Source: an uncultured Chitinophagaceae bacterium (GTDB lineage: Bacteria > Bacteroidota > Bacteroidia > Chitinophagales > Chitinophagaceae). Taken from it: a DNA stretch of 64,000 nt. The stretch is from positions 62,001-126,000 of the forward strand of contig CALMYJ010000029.1 of the NCBI GenBank assembly GCA_937873715.1, written 5' to 3'. How positions within the stretch are numbered: position 1 is the stretch's first letter; each line of letters starts with the position of its first letter. Shown piece after piece: positions 26,401 to 35,178 of this stretch. A program made the translations under genes and the position numbers. Below the pieces are notes generated by a model. The model worked only from the letters and a program-made list of their open reading frames with translations, searched no databases and was not told where the DNA came from.

Positions 26401-26734
26401 AGATAGTGGTATCGTAGCCTGGGGGCCGCAATGCCTGGGCAATAGTTGCAGGGATTTTCCAAGATTTAAAACAACCGAATCTGAAACAGTAATGGATGGC
26501 AACTGGAGTAACCCGGCTATATGGAATACAGGCAAAGTACCCGATTCAGCTACCCATGTAATAATTGCCAGCAAAATAAATATTGATATCAATGCTAAAT
26601 GCTTATCGATATATGTATTTCCCGGAGGTGCGGTTACCATGAATGCAGGGCGAAAAATTGATATTGGTGCAGGCGAAACTATAATTTACACCCGGCAAAA
26701 AAAAGTTGCCGGCATAAAGCGACGTGAAGAATAA
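23483..26734 (+). CDS. Secreted M4 (thermolysin-family) metalloprotease with propeller and C-terminal GNW-type domain
   Basis: The 1083-residue protein has a signal peptide ending HTLAQ; the start could also be the ATG six codons later. A thermolysin-type propeptide covers residues 35-230. The M4 catalytic domain has zinc ligands His429 and His433 (HELAHAVTE) and Glu453 (GALNEAMSDIW), with the same 24-residue spacing as thermolysin, and a later GVHRNSGVLNKW that supplies the catalytic His. Residues about 645-990 are propeller-like repeats (AIGVGKDGYVFAGTNYSG; IYGDRKKRIWVGLANGGV; DVYIGTNNGLLFFD), similar to two-component-regulator propellers. The end has DGNWSNPAIWNTGKVP and a strand-rich tail, not a classic T9SS sorting domain. 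It likely degrades extracellular protein. Confidence 0.9.
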   Translation: MKATIMKPITVLLLLMLCGMHTLAQPSLRLMKAAIEQQPEGINMTLIKSTQASILFNKTSTARQSDALQWLGTQLGLRPNTDQLKDLNSDVETGDYTIKTIQQYYKGIKVEHGFIHSTSARGRLAMMQLEFYSIPEKFSVNPAITEAAALEKAIQFVNAESYAWQGYTGNDPDYTKPKAELVIVQNYLAEEDGEVCLAYKFNIYALKPLYRAFIYVNARDGKVVLDDPIIKHAKRQKLVVESTTVQDEIFIDEYNVEAPNTASPAILNMNGIADTKGFGRKNITTDSFASTGTKRYRLREFRNGHEIVTLNYQQNSHNIAATPSFEQQSIDFTDNNNDWTSSEYPYQASNYRDAALDAHYSIEWVSDYWKNVHNRNSLNNNNMGILSYVHVWEDGAPYDNAYWNGSNMHFGDGNGAGNIAATSLDDCAHELAHAVTETTCRLLYRWESGALNEAMSDIWAACITNYTTKYEPSITGEDPWRLFEKSSNTTSSLKGLRDMKDPTLFNQPDTYKSTYWLDADRQTCPVPVQGGPFDNDMCGVHRNSGVLNKWFFLITQGQANVNSQGYAYDIKGLGFGETQKILYLMSLNLTPNADYGSAMAVSLHVAATLYGYGSTEHRTLMDAWKAVGVDSNVYTMRNTPVFTTNNFTAIGVGKDGYVFAGTNYSGIYRYDGIKWERLSEFTTVRTNDIKADKQGGIWIAQSGQQAQQSGGSSIQGGVNYIQYPYTAPSIHYTIGAQTNLPSRNARCIFVDTTRTNDGPNPKVWVATLAYFTSGNSTSGMLGQGQYSSGRAFINVNQGINVASGTAGCMTVGGNANEIWTFAQANYGVNQLLRYHAGTNQLISTFDHNSHPEIPSGFVARAIYGDRKKRIWVGLANGGVLVYDENQKWHHINFPEIIPANTQVNFNAIAGDQFGDVYIGTNNGLLFFDHGIGENNRLDNPKCYKLFTASNGLLSNNINAIAYDTLRYKFWVATDSGIVAWGPQCLGNSCRDFPRFKTTESETVMDGNWSNPAIWNTGKVPDSATHVIIASKINIDINAKCLSIYVFPGGAVTMNAGRKIDIGAGETIIYTRQKKVAGIKRREE

Positions 26735-26788
26735 GCTTTTTAATACGGCAGGCAACTTTAGCGCAATATATCCGGCAAAGTAATTTAA

Positions 26789-26828
26789 GTATCCCCTTAA
26801 TACGGGATACAAAGTACATCGCTGTACT
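26789..26828 (+). other. Two adjacent hairpins upstream of the giant PKD gene
   Basis: GTATCCC / GGGATAC (7 bp, 8-base loop, 26789-26810) is followed two bases later by AGTACA / TGTACT (6 bp, 4-base loop, 26813-26828). No U-tract follows, so they are more likely a folded leader or mRNA end-stabilising structure than a simple terminator. Confidence 0.4.
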
Positions 26829-26874
26829 GTAACTTGCGGTGTACAATAGCACGGCTACCTGCCCTGTGAATGTA

Positions 26875-29800
26875 ATGCAAGCTGCAAACCAAAACATATT
26901 ATTACCCGGGCTGAAATTAAAGGCATTCATTGTACTTGTTACCTGTATCCTGCTTTTGCTTGGTTACACCTCAGCAGCCCAAACGGCTAATTTCACCATC
27001 AACCAAACCAGTGGTTGTGTGCCGCTGGGTGGGGTTAACTTTACCGATGCCTCTTCAGGCGGCACCATTACCCGCCGCGACTGGAACCTGGGCAATGGCA
27101 CTATCATCAACAATGGCCCTGCACTTGTAGGCACCAATTACCTTACGGCACAGCGTTTTTATATCACACTTACCGTTACCTTCAGTAATGGTGCAGTACG
27201 TACCAAAACAGACAGTGTGGATGTATACCCCAAGCCGGTGGCAGAATTTACGGTAAATGATACTGCTGGCTGTGTGCCGCATGCGGTAAATTTTACCGAC
27301 CTCTCCACAACGGCAACGGGCACTATTACCAACTGGACCTGGGATTTTGGTGCCGGTGGCAGCACTATTAAAAACCCTTCTTTTACCTACAACACACAGG
27401 GCTTATACAATATATCACTTATTGTAAAAAACAACTGGGGCTGCGAAAGTGATGCCGCAAGCAAATTTCAGTATGTACATGTATGGAACAGGCCCACGGC
27501 AGCTTTTACTACAAATATTGGCCATAGCTGCCTGGATACCGCTACTTTCATTTTTACCAATACCACCAGCAGCGGCAGCCCTGCCAACCGGTACCAGTGG
27601 GATTTTGGCGATGGCAGCAGCAGTACGGATAAAAACCCCATACATTTTTATGCCGCACCGGGTGCATACACGGTTACCCTTACGGCAAGTGTGGGCAGCA
27701 ACTGCAGTTCGGTAACCAGCAGAACCTTGTATGTAGGTAAATCAACTGCTTCCTTCACCACTGTACCCGACACGGTTTGTGTGCGTACGGCTACCTCCTT
27801 TACGGGAACGGGTAGCCCAACACCATACTATGTGCGCTGGATTTTCAGCGATAATAATGCACAGCCCTTTTACTCGCCGGTGAGCCACACGTTTAATACT
27901 CCCGGCGATTATACCGTAAGCCTGGTGGCACATACCCTGCAGGGCTGTACTGATACCATCAGCAAGCCAATACATGTTAAATACGGCGCAGGGTTAACAC
28001 CTTTTTTTACACAGGCAACCGATACACTTTGTGTTGGTGCCAGCGGCAGTTTTGCCGGCTCTGCCACACCGGCACCATTTAGGGTGCAATGGGTATTTAC
28101 TGATAATAATAGTGTGGTAAACAACAGCCCCGTTTCCCGGAACTTTAATACAGCAGGTGATTTTAATGTATTGCTGGTGGCTTATGATGCAATGGGCTGT
28201 ACCGATACAGCTATACAACCGGTGCATGTAAGGCCCGGCCCGGTAGTAAATTTTTTACCCAATAAAGTAAATGGCTGCGGCATTGGTTTTACACCGACGT
28301 TTACCAATACAACCTACCCCAACAGCGATTTAAGGTTTACCTGGAATTTTGGGGATGGCAGCCCCGATGTGATTACTACAGATACACTGCCGGTAACGCA
28401 TACCTACAATAGTTTCGGCTCTTTTTCGGTTAGGCTAACCGCTACGGATACTGTAGCAGGATGTACCAGCGCACCAAGAATTTTTAATTTTATCCGCAAT
28501 GTGCAACCATCTGTAAATTTTACCTATGTACCACCCAGTGGATGCCGCCCGCTGCCGGTTCGCTTTACCGGGCAGGTAACCAACCTGATTGTACCCATTG
28601 ACTATTATGTGTGGAACTACGGCGATGGTAGCATTGACAGTATCCCTGCCGGTACCAATATTGCCAACCATGTGTACAGCAAAGCAGGCACATTTGATGC
28701 CACCCTTACCATTGTTACGGCCGAGTGTAGTTTTACTTCTGTGGCCAAAACTGTTACGGTTATCGACATCTGCGATGATGACGGCAGTGGCGGCGGAGGA
28801 GGTGGTGGTGGCGGCGGAGGTGGAGGTGGTGGTGGCGGAGGTGGCTTTGGCCTCGGCAAAACCTGCGCTGATAAATACAATGTTGATTTTACCGATACCG
28901 TAAGCCATACAAGAGTGATTAGCTGGGATTTTGGCGATGGTACGCCATTGCTGAATATGGGTATACTCAATCCTGTATCGCATACTTATACGCCACCGCA
29001 AAAAGCGTTTATCGTAACTGTTATAAGGCTGGACACACTTACCAACCTGCCCGACACGGGTAGAAAAAGAGTAATCATCATTGACGAAAAAGCCAATTTT
29101 GTGCCCGATGTAACAGATGTATGTACCAATGGCCGGGTTAACTTTTTCCCAGTTGGTATCGACTCATCCCTTATTAAAAAATATACCTGGGATTTTGGTG
29201 ACAGCACGGCAAGGCTGGAAATAGATAACCTTACGTATTTCAATACCAATGGTATCTGGCTAAAAGGCAATACAAATCATATCTATATTGATACAGGCCT
29301 GTATTACGTAAAACTGATTATAGAAGATAAACTGGGTTGTAAAGATTCTATTGTATACCCGATACCAATAAGTGTACGTGGGCCGGTTACCAATTTTATA
29401 CACGAAGTACAATTAAGCTGCCTGGTGCCGCTTACCGTAATTTTTAAAGATTCATCGGTACAAAACGGGCATATACCCATTACCCGTTGGGAATGGAGTT
29501 TTGGAAACGGACGACCGCCAATTAACTCCACACTGGATACCAGCGTAACCAGTATTTACACTGCCGGCAACTATACTGTAACCCTGCGTACCACCGATTC
29601 CATTGGTTGCTTTTCCAGCATTACCAAGCCCATAAATGTGCCGCTGGTAACCGATGGGCCCAAGGCTGGTTTTACTGCACAGCCGCTGAACAGTTGTACT
29701 TCGCCGCAGGAAGTGGTTTTTACCGATACCAGTATACAAAACGGTACAGTGCCCATTGTACGCTGGCAATGGAACTTTGGCAACGGCCAAACATTAGATA

Positions 29801-32800
29801 CCAGCGCTGGCGGCATTTTTACAAAAACGTATACAGCTAACAGTTACTATAATGCTTACACGGTTTCGCTTACCATTACCGATTCGTTTGGCTGTGTATC
29901 TACCATAAGCAAGCCGGCTTATGTTAAACTATACCGGCCCAGGGCTGAGTTTTTTAGCTTTGATACACTTAAATGTGGTGCTTTTAACGTGTTTTTATAC
30001 AACAATTCGCAGGCCCAAAATGCCAGCTATACCTGGTATTATGGCGATGGCACTTCATCGGTTGGCTTTTATGGCAGCCGCACCTACCCTGCCGAAGGAA
30101 AATATGATATCAAACTGGTAGCTGTAGACGAAAACGGGTGTAGCGACAGCATCACCAAATCATCTTATATCAAACTGGTACACCCCATTGCCAATTTCAC
30201 TATTGGCGATACGACCAAGTGTGCCCCCACAGCCATATTATTTGCCGACAGTTCGGAGTATGCCAGCTCCTGGGTATGGGATTTTGGCGATGGCGGCACC
30301 GGCAGCACCAACCAGTTTCCATCGCCTAAAATATATGCCCTGCCGGGATTTTATACCGTAACGCTTGCAGTAAGCGGTATAAATAATTGCAAAGACACCA
30401 TTTCAAAAACCATCAGGGTTCGAGGCCCTATTGCCAACCTGATCAGCAACAATACCAGTGGTTGCAAACCCCATGATATTGATTTAAAAGTGCGTGGCAG
30501 TTTTATAAAAACTTATGCATGGGATTTTAATGACGGTACACCTGTATTTCCGTCTGAAACAGATTCGGCTGTTACACATACTTATTTTAATGCCGGTAAG
30601 TACCTGCCCAATGTGGTGCTTACCAGCCCTGAAGGCTGCCCCTTTACACTAAAGGCGCCGGATACTTTGTATGTAGACTCTGTTAGGGCAAGGTTTAGTT
30701 TTGATAAAACAAACTTCTGTGATAGCGGTTACATCAATTTTGTGAATCAAACTACGGCACCATCGTTTACAACATTGCAATACAACTGGGATTTTGGCGA
30801 TGGCACCACCAGCACAATGGCCAATCCGCCTGCACACCTGTACAACAGGCCCGGCAACTATACGGTAAAACTTTTTGTATTTACTCAATACGGTTGTGTT
30901 GATTCTTTTATTGTAAACAATGCGGTTACTGTTTATGCCAGTCCGCAGGCTGTAATCAACGGCCCGGCGGTGGTTTGCCTCAAGCCCGGCAGCCGCTTGC
31001 AATACAACAGGAACATTATTACGGCAGATGCTATTGCAAAATACGTATGGGCTATAGATGGCGACAGCCTTACTAATACGCCCAATTTTGCTTATGATTA
31101 CCGAACACCCGGCCAACATACCTTATCCATTTTTATACAAACTGTAAACGGTTGCCGGGATACTGCTTTTAAGGATATCCTTATAGATTCTGTTAAAACA
31201 AATTTTGCCCTGGTGCCAAACAGGTTTTGCGACAACGGCACAGCCAGTTTTACCAACCTCAGTACCAGCCCCTCTTCCATACCTGTATACCGCTGGAATT
31301 TTGATGATGGCAGCGCTATAAGCAGTGCAGTTAATCCATCACACAGTTACAATATTCCCGGCATATACAGCCCAATGTTGATTGCACAAACTGTGAATGG
31401 CTGCAGGGATACCACCCTGCTAACAGATACGGTTAAAGTATTTCACCTGCCCGCAGCAACCATTAATGGTGAAGATATTGTGTGCCTTGCTCCTGCATCC
31501 CTGCTGCAATATGATGCAATCATCAATAGTATTGACCCAATAGCGCATTATCGCTGGCAAATTGATGGAGACAGTGTAGCCAATACCCCCGGCTTACTTT
31601 ACAACTTCAGGCAACCCGGCAGCCATAGCATCAACCTGTATATTCAAACTATTAATGGCTGCACATTCAGTACCACAAAAGATATACTTATTGACTCTAT
31701 AAAAACCGGCTTTACTATCAATGCCCATCATTTTTGCGATAATGGCACTGTACTGTTTAACAATACCAGCACACATGCTTTCCCGGTTCAATCTTATAAC
31801 TGGAATTTTGGTGACAACAATTCATCTGGTGCTGCCAGTACATCCCACACTTATAACAGCCCCGGTTTGTATACGGTAAAACTGTACGGCATTACTGTTA
31901 ACGGTTGTGCAGACAGTACCTTATTTACCGATACGATTAAAGTGTACAACCTTCCATCTCTGGGCATTATTGGCGATAGTATACATTGTGCACCCGGCAT
32001 ACATACCTATTCTCCTGCAATTACAAGTGTTGATGCAGTTGCAGCGTATCAATGGTATATCAATAATCAGCCAGTAGCTACTACTGCTAATCTTAGTTAT
32101 CCATTTATGGCGGGCAATTATACGGTGTCATTAAAAATCACCACTGATAAAGGCTGTACAGATTCGGCATCAAGAGCTATTATTGTTGATTCAATCAAAG
32201 CTTTGTTCAACATCAGCCAGCGTAAATTTTGCGGAGATAATGCCATTGTACAATTTATCAGCACCACTGCTTCAAAATACAATGTGGCACAGTACGAGTG
32301 GCGTTTTGGCGATGGCGGTATTTCAGACTCTCCTGTACCGGTATATCAGTATACTGATGCCGGTGTATACAATGTGGCGCTCAATGTGGTAAGTGAACAT
32401 GGCTGTACAGATACGCTGCTCCTGCCAGCGGCAGTTGAACTATACCGCAACCCTGTTGCTTCCTTTACCGGCGCCGATATTCATTGTACACCCGGTACTT
32501 ATTTGTATACAAGCAACAGCACGGCTAATAACGCTATTGCCGCTTACAACTGGAAGATAAACAACATTGATGCCGGCAGCAATAGCTCACTGCAATACAA
32601 TTTTGCACCTGCCGGTTTATATGATGTACAGCTTACCGTTACTACTGATAAGGGCTGTGTGAGTGATACGATACGAACCATTATTATTGATTCGGTAAAA
32701 GCTGCTTTCACTATTCCTCAAAACAAATTTTGCGGTGATAGCGCTACGGTATTGTTCAATAATAGTTCAGCGGCCCGTTTTGCCATTACACAGTATCAAT

Positions 32801-34698
32801 GGTTGTTTGGCGATGGTACTGCTGCTACAATGCAGCAACCGGTAAACCACTACACCCAGCCAGGCGTATACGATGTGCAGCTTATCGCAACTACAGAGCA
32901 TGGTTGTGCCGATACCCTGCAGGTACCTGCGGCAATTGAAATATACCGCAATCCTGTTGCTTCCTTTACCGGCGCCGGTATCCATTGTACACCCGGTACT
33001 TATTTATACAGCAGCAATAGCACGGCCAACAATACAATTGCCACTTACAACTGGAAGGTAAATAACCTTGATGCCGGCAATAGCAGTACACTGCAATATG
33101 CATTTGCACCAGCAGGCGTATTTGATGTACTGCTAACCGTTACTACTGATAAAGGATGTATCAGCGATACCCTGCGTACTGTAATTATCGACTCTGTGCA
33201 GGCACAGTTTAATATTATTAATCCGCAAATTTGTGGGGATACCGGTACGGTGCAATTCAATAACCTGAGCGGTTCAAGATTTGCAGGTACCAGCTACAAC
33301 TGGGATTTTGGCAATGGGCAAACAGCCACAACGCTACAGCCATCGCATTTTTATACGGCTGCAGGAACGTATACCGTAAAACTTGAAGCAACAACAGCCA
33401 ATAACTGCTTCAGCAGCTACACTTCATCAGTACCGGTAAAAATTTACCCTGCTGCTACGGCAACCATCATCGGCGAATCGGAAAAATGTATGCAGAACAC
33501 CCTGCTGTATCGCAGTAATATTGTGTCGGAAGATACAGTTACCGGTATCAACTGGCTGCTTAATAATATCCCTGTAGGCAATGCGGATACAATGCAGTAT
33601 AACTTTACACAGGAGGGCACCTACACGGTACAACTGCAAATACAAACTGCTTATGGCTGTCGGCTCACTGTAGATAAACCGGTAACAATTCATCCTTTGC
33701 CGGTGCCACAGGCCGGGCCGGATACCACAATTTGCTTAGGTGCATCGGTTGTATTACGCAGTACAGGGGGTACCCTTTACCAGTGGGAGGCTTCGCCAAC
33801 ATTGCAAGGCATAAATACGGCCAGCCCTGTAGCCACACCAATTGCTAACAGCAGCTACTACCTTAGTGTAACTAACCAGTATGGCTGTGTGCAAAAAGAC
33901 ACAGTACATATCGGGGTGGATTTACCGGCTAATTTATTTGTAAGCAGCAGCGACAGTATATGCAGCGGTGAGCAGGTAAGGCTAAGGGCAACAGCCAATG
34001 CACAAAGTTACTTATGGTCGCCGGCAACGGGCTTAAGCAGCACTACTTCTGCCACACCTGTAGCCCGGCCTGCAAGCACTACTACTTACCAGGTGGTGGC
34101 TTATACCGGCAACAGTTGTAAAAACGATACCGGCACTGTAACTATCTATGTGGGCAACCGGCCAACTGTAAGTGCCGGTGCCGATATGAATGTAGCTGCC
34201 GGAACGCCATTACAGCTCAATGCGATTATATCAGACAGGACTATCCGAAAATTTCTTTGGGAGCCTGCTACTGGTTTAAGCTGTACAGATTGCCATAACC
34301 CAACATTGACAGCCGATGCTGATATTACCTATAAACTAACCGTAGAAACACCGTTTGGCTGCACGGCCAGCGATGAGGTGCGGATAATGGTGTTTTGCAG
34401 TGAAGGCAAATTGTATGTGCCCAATGCATTTAGCCCTAATGGCGATGGGCTGAACGATATTTTCTACATCAAAGGGTTTGGCATAGAAAAAATAGAATAC
34501 CTCCGCATTTTCAACCGTTTGGGCCAGCAGGTGTTTGAGGTACAACATGCACCAATTAATAATCCTGCATTTGGCTGGCGAGGCGATTATAAGGGTGTGA
34601 TGGCTTCAAGTACCGAAGCCTACGTGTATCACCTTAAAATAATTTGTAAGGATAAAAAAGTGTTTGTAAAAAAAGGTACTCTCATGCTGGTGAAATAA
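26875..34698 (+). CDS. Giant PKD-repeat surface protein with T9SS type B (gliding-motility) C-terminal domain
   Basis: From the ATG at 26875 the product is 2607 residues; a GTG 12 codons earlier is in frame but unneeded. A signal peptide (KAFIVLVTCILLLLGYTSAAQ ends near residue 34) leads into about 20 PKD/Ig-like domains marked by W-x-F-G-D-G (for example YQWDFGDGSSST, WVWDFGDGG). A 19-glycine linker interrupts the series near residue 640. From 30931 the domains form a regular two-domain repeat of about 167 residues. The end (YVPNAFSPNGDGLNDIFYI ... KGTLMLVK) is the gliding-motility-associated type B sorting domain, so the protein is exported by T9SS. It is probably a cell-surface adhesin or motility factor in the manner of SprB, by inference. 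Confidence 0.92.
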   Translation: MQAANQNILLPGLKLKAFIVLVTCILLLLGYTSAAQTANFTINQTSGCVPLGGVNFTDASSGGTITRRDWNLGNGTIINNGPALVGTNYLTAQRFYITLTVTFSNGAVRTKTDSVDVYPKPVAEFTVNDTAGCVPHAVNFTDLSTTATGTITNWTWDFGAGGSTIKNPSFTYNTQGLYNISLIVKNNWGCESDAASKFQYVHVWNRPTAAFTTNIGHSCLDTATFIFTNTTSSGSPANRYQWDFGDGSSSTDKNPIHFYAAPGAYTVTLTASVGSNCSSVTSRTLYVGKSTASFTTVPDTVCVRTATSFTGTGSPTPYYVRWIFSDNNAQPFYSPVSHTFNTPGDYTVSLVAHTLQGCTDTISKPIHVKYGAGLTPFFTQATDTLCVGASGSFAGSATPAPFRVQWVFTDNNSVVNNSPVSRNFNTAGDFNVLLVAYDAMGCTDTAIQPVHVRPGPVVNFLPNKVNGCGIGFTPTFTNTTYPNSDLRFTWNFGDGSPDVITTDTLPVTHTYNSFGSFSVRLTATDTVAGCTSAPRIFNFIRNVQPSVNFTYVPPSGCRPLPVRFTGQVTNLIVPIDYYVWNYGDGSIDSIPAGTNIANHVYSKAGTFDATLTIVTAECSFTSVAKTVTVIDICDDDGSGGGGGGGGGGGGGGGGGGGFGLGKTCADKYNVDFTDTVSHTRVISWDFGDGTPLLNMGILNPVSHTYTPPQKAFIVTVIRLDTLTNLPDTGRKRVIIIDEKANFVPDVTDVCTNGRVNFFPVGIDSSLIKKYTWDFGDSTARLEIDNLTYFNTNGIWLKGNTNHIYIDTGLYYVKLIIEDKLGCKDSIVYPIPISVRGPVTNFIHEVQLSCLVPLTVIFKDSSVQNGHIPITRWEWSFGNGRPPINSTLDTSVTSIYTAGNYTVTLRTTDSIGCFSSITKPINVPLVTDGPKAGFTAQPLNSCTSPQEVVFTDTSIQNGTVPIVRWQWNFGNGQTLDTSAGGIFTKTYTANSYYNAYTVSLTITDSFGCVSTISKPAYVKLYRPRAEFFSFDTLKCGAFNVFLYNNSQAQNASYTWYYGDGTSSVGFYGSRTYPAEGKYDIKLVAVDENGCSDSITKSSYIKLVHPIANFTIGDTTKCAPTAILFADSSEYASSWVWDFGDGGTGSTNQFPSPKIYALPGFYTVTLAVSGINNCKDTISKTIRVRGPIANLISNNTSGCKPHDIDLKVRGSFIKTYAWDFNDGTPVFPSETDSAVTHTYFNAGKYLPNVVLTSPEGCPFTLKAPDTLYVDSVRARFSFDKTNFCDSGYINFVNQTTAPSFTTLQYNWDFGDGTTSTMANPPAHLYNRPGNYTVKLFVFTQYGCVDSFIVNNAVTVYASPQAVINGPAVVCLKPGSRLQYNRNIITADAIAKYVWAIDGDSLTNTPNFAYDYRTPGQHTLSIFIQTVNGCRDTAFKDILIDSVKTNFALVPNRFCDNGTASFTNLSTSPSSIPVYRWNFDDGSAISSAVNPSHSYNIPGIYSPMLIAQTVNGCRDTTLLTDTVKVFHLPAATINGEDIVCLAPASLLQYDAIINSIDPIAHYRWQIDGDSVANTPGLLYNFRQPGSHSINLYIQTINGCTFSTTKDILIDSIKTGFTINAHHFCDNGTVLFNNTSTHAFPVQSYNWNFGDNNSSGAASTSHTYNSPGLYTVKLYGITVNGCADSTLFTDTIKVYNLPSLGIIGDSIHCAPGIHTYSPAITSVDAVAAYQWYINNQPVATTANLSYPFMAGNYTVSLKITTDKGCTDSASRAIIVDSIKALFNISQRKFCGDNAIVQFISTTASKYNVAQYEWRFGDGGISDSPVPVYQYTDAGVYNVALNVVSEHGCTDTLLLPAAVELYRNPVASFTGADIHCTPGTYLYTSNSTANNAIAAYNWKINNIDAGSNSSLQYNFAPAGLYDVQLTVTTDKGCVSDTIRTIIIDSVKAAFTIPQNKFCGDSATVLFNNSSAARFAITQYQWLFGDGTAATMQQPVNHYTQPGVYDVQLIATTEHGCADTLQVPAAIEIYRNPVASFTGAGIHCTPGTYLYSSNSTANNTIATYNWKVNNLDAGNSSTLQYAFAPAGVFDVLLTVTTDKGCISDTLRTVIIDSVQAQFNIINPQICGDTGTVQFNNLSGSRFAGTSYNWDFGNGQTATTLQPSHFYTAAGTYTVKLEATTANNCFSSYTSSVPVKIYPAATATIIGESEKCMQNTLLYRSNIVSEDTVTGINWLLNNIPVGNADTMQYNFTQEGTYTVQLQIQTAYGCRLTVDKPVTIHPLPVPQAGPDTTICLGASVVLRSTGGTLYQWEASPTLQGINTASPVATPIANSSYYLSVTNQYGCVQKDTVHIGVDLPANLFVSSSDSICSGEQVRLRATANAQSYLWSPATGLSSTTSATPVARPASTTTYQVVAYTGNSCKNDTGTVTIYVGNRPTVSAGADMNVAAGTPLQLNAIISDRTIRKFLWEPATGLSCTDCHNPTLTADADITYKLTVETPFGCTASDEVRIMVFCSEGKLYVPNAFSPNGDGLNDIFYIKGFGIEKIEYLRIFNRLGQQVFEVQHAPINNPAFGWRGDYKGVMASSTEAYVYHLKIICKDKKVFVKKGTLMLVK
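28789..28845 (+). repeat. GGN trinucleotide tract encoding 19 glycines
   Basis: Nineteen consecutive glycine codons (GGC, GGA and GGT mixed) follow an acidic DDDGS and precede FGLGKTC. The tract splits the PKD protein into two arms and may act as a flexible hinge. Slippage here would change hinge length without changing frame. Confidence 0.95.
30931..33690 (+). repeat. In-gene tandem array of a two-domain (about 167-residue) PKD unit
   Basis: Equivalent unit starts occur at 30931, 31438, 31942, 32440, 32941 and 33442, with spacings of 507, 504, 498, 501 and 501 bases. Each unit has an A domain (conserved P..A/S...G...C, then W.I.. without FGDG) and a B domain with a normal W.FGDG. The fourth and fifth A domains are nearly identical, even in DNA (YRNPVASFTGA; STANN; TTDKGC), so they arose by recent duplication. 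The sixth unit has only the A half. Confidence 0.85.
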
Positions 34699-34699
34699 T

Positions 34700-35128
34700 T
34701 CAGTTGCCTGCTTTGGCACCCAGTACTTTTATAGCGATACTATCTGCTCCTTTTGGCGCAAAGTATTTGCTTTTAAAATCGGCAGTATGCCCAGGTTGAA
34801 TTTCTTCGTACACTGTTTCACTTTCTTTGCTAAGTAATACACCGGTTTTGCTAAAAAACGAAATCTCGAGCTGAACATCTTTGTACATGCACACTTTGGC
34901 GGTATTGCTTACGGTGCCTTTCACTACCGTTTGGCCAATAAGGTTGTGCTTGTCTTTACTGCTCACTTTTAAAAAAGCAATGGGATTCTTCCGCTCTTTT
35001 TCCTCAAGGGTTTCTTTGGTTTTTTCGTAGCTCTCAGCTTCTTTATCGGCGGTACTGCCCGGGGTAGAGTTGCAACTGCTGCAGGCCAGGATGCTTATGG
35101 CAATTGCTGCAAAAAAGGTTTTATGCAT
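34700..35128 (-). CDS. Putative lipoprotein, 142 residues
   Basis: The frame extends upstream to 35263, but the ATG at 35128 starts a typical lipoprotein signal (HKTFFAAIAISILACSSCNS, with a cysteine after a LAC- or SSC-type lipobox). A Lys/Glu-rich helical stretch follows (KEAESYEKTKETLEEKERKN), then a strand-rich domain (IGQTVVKGTVSNTAKVC; DVQLEISFFSKTG; IQPGHTADFKSKYF) that looks like a small FxLYD/Ig-type fold. It is therefore likely anchored in the periplasm or outer membrane. It converges on the PKD gene with a one-base gap. I do not recognise a specific function. Confidence 0.75.
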   Translation of the reverse strand: MHKTFFAAIAISILACSSCNSTPGSTADKEAESYEKTKETLEEKERKNPIAFLKVSSKDKHNLIGQTVVKGTVSNTAKVCMYKDVQLEISFFSKTGVLLSKESETVYEEIQPGHTADFKSKYFAPKGADSIAIKVLGAKAGN

Positions 35129-35178
35129 GGCGTTTTGTTTATACAATACAACGTAATTTTTTTGAAACAACATGTTAA

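Noticed and set aside
28617..28970. Minus-strand frame with a long poly-proline run
   Set aside because: Poly-Pro is the complement of the GGN tract; a shadow of the PKD gene.
28435..29001. Minus-strand 188-residue frame opposite the PKD gene
   Set aside because: It is the mirror of the glycine tract and PKD codons, giving Ala/Thr/Ser runs; no family features.
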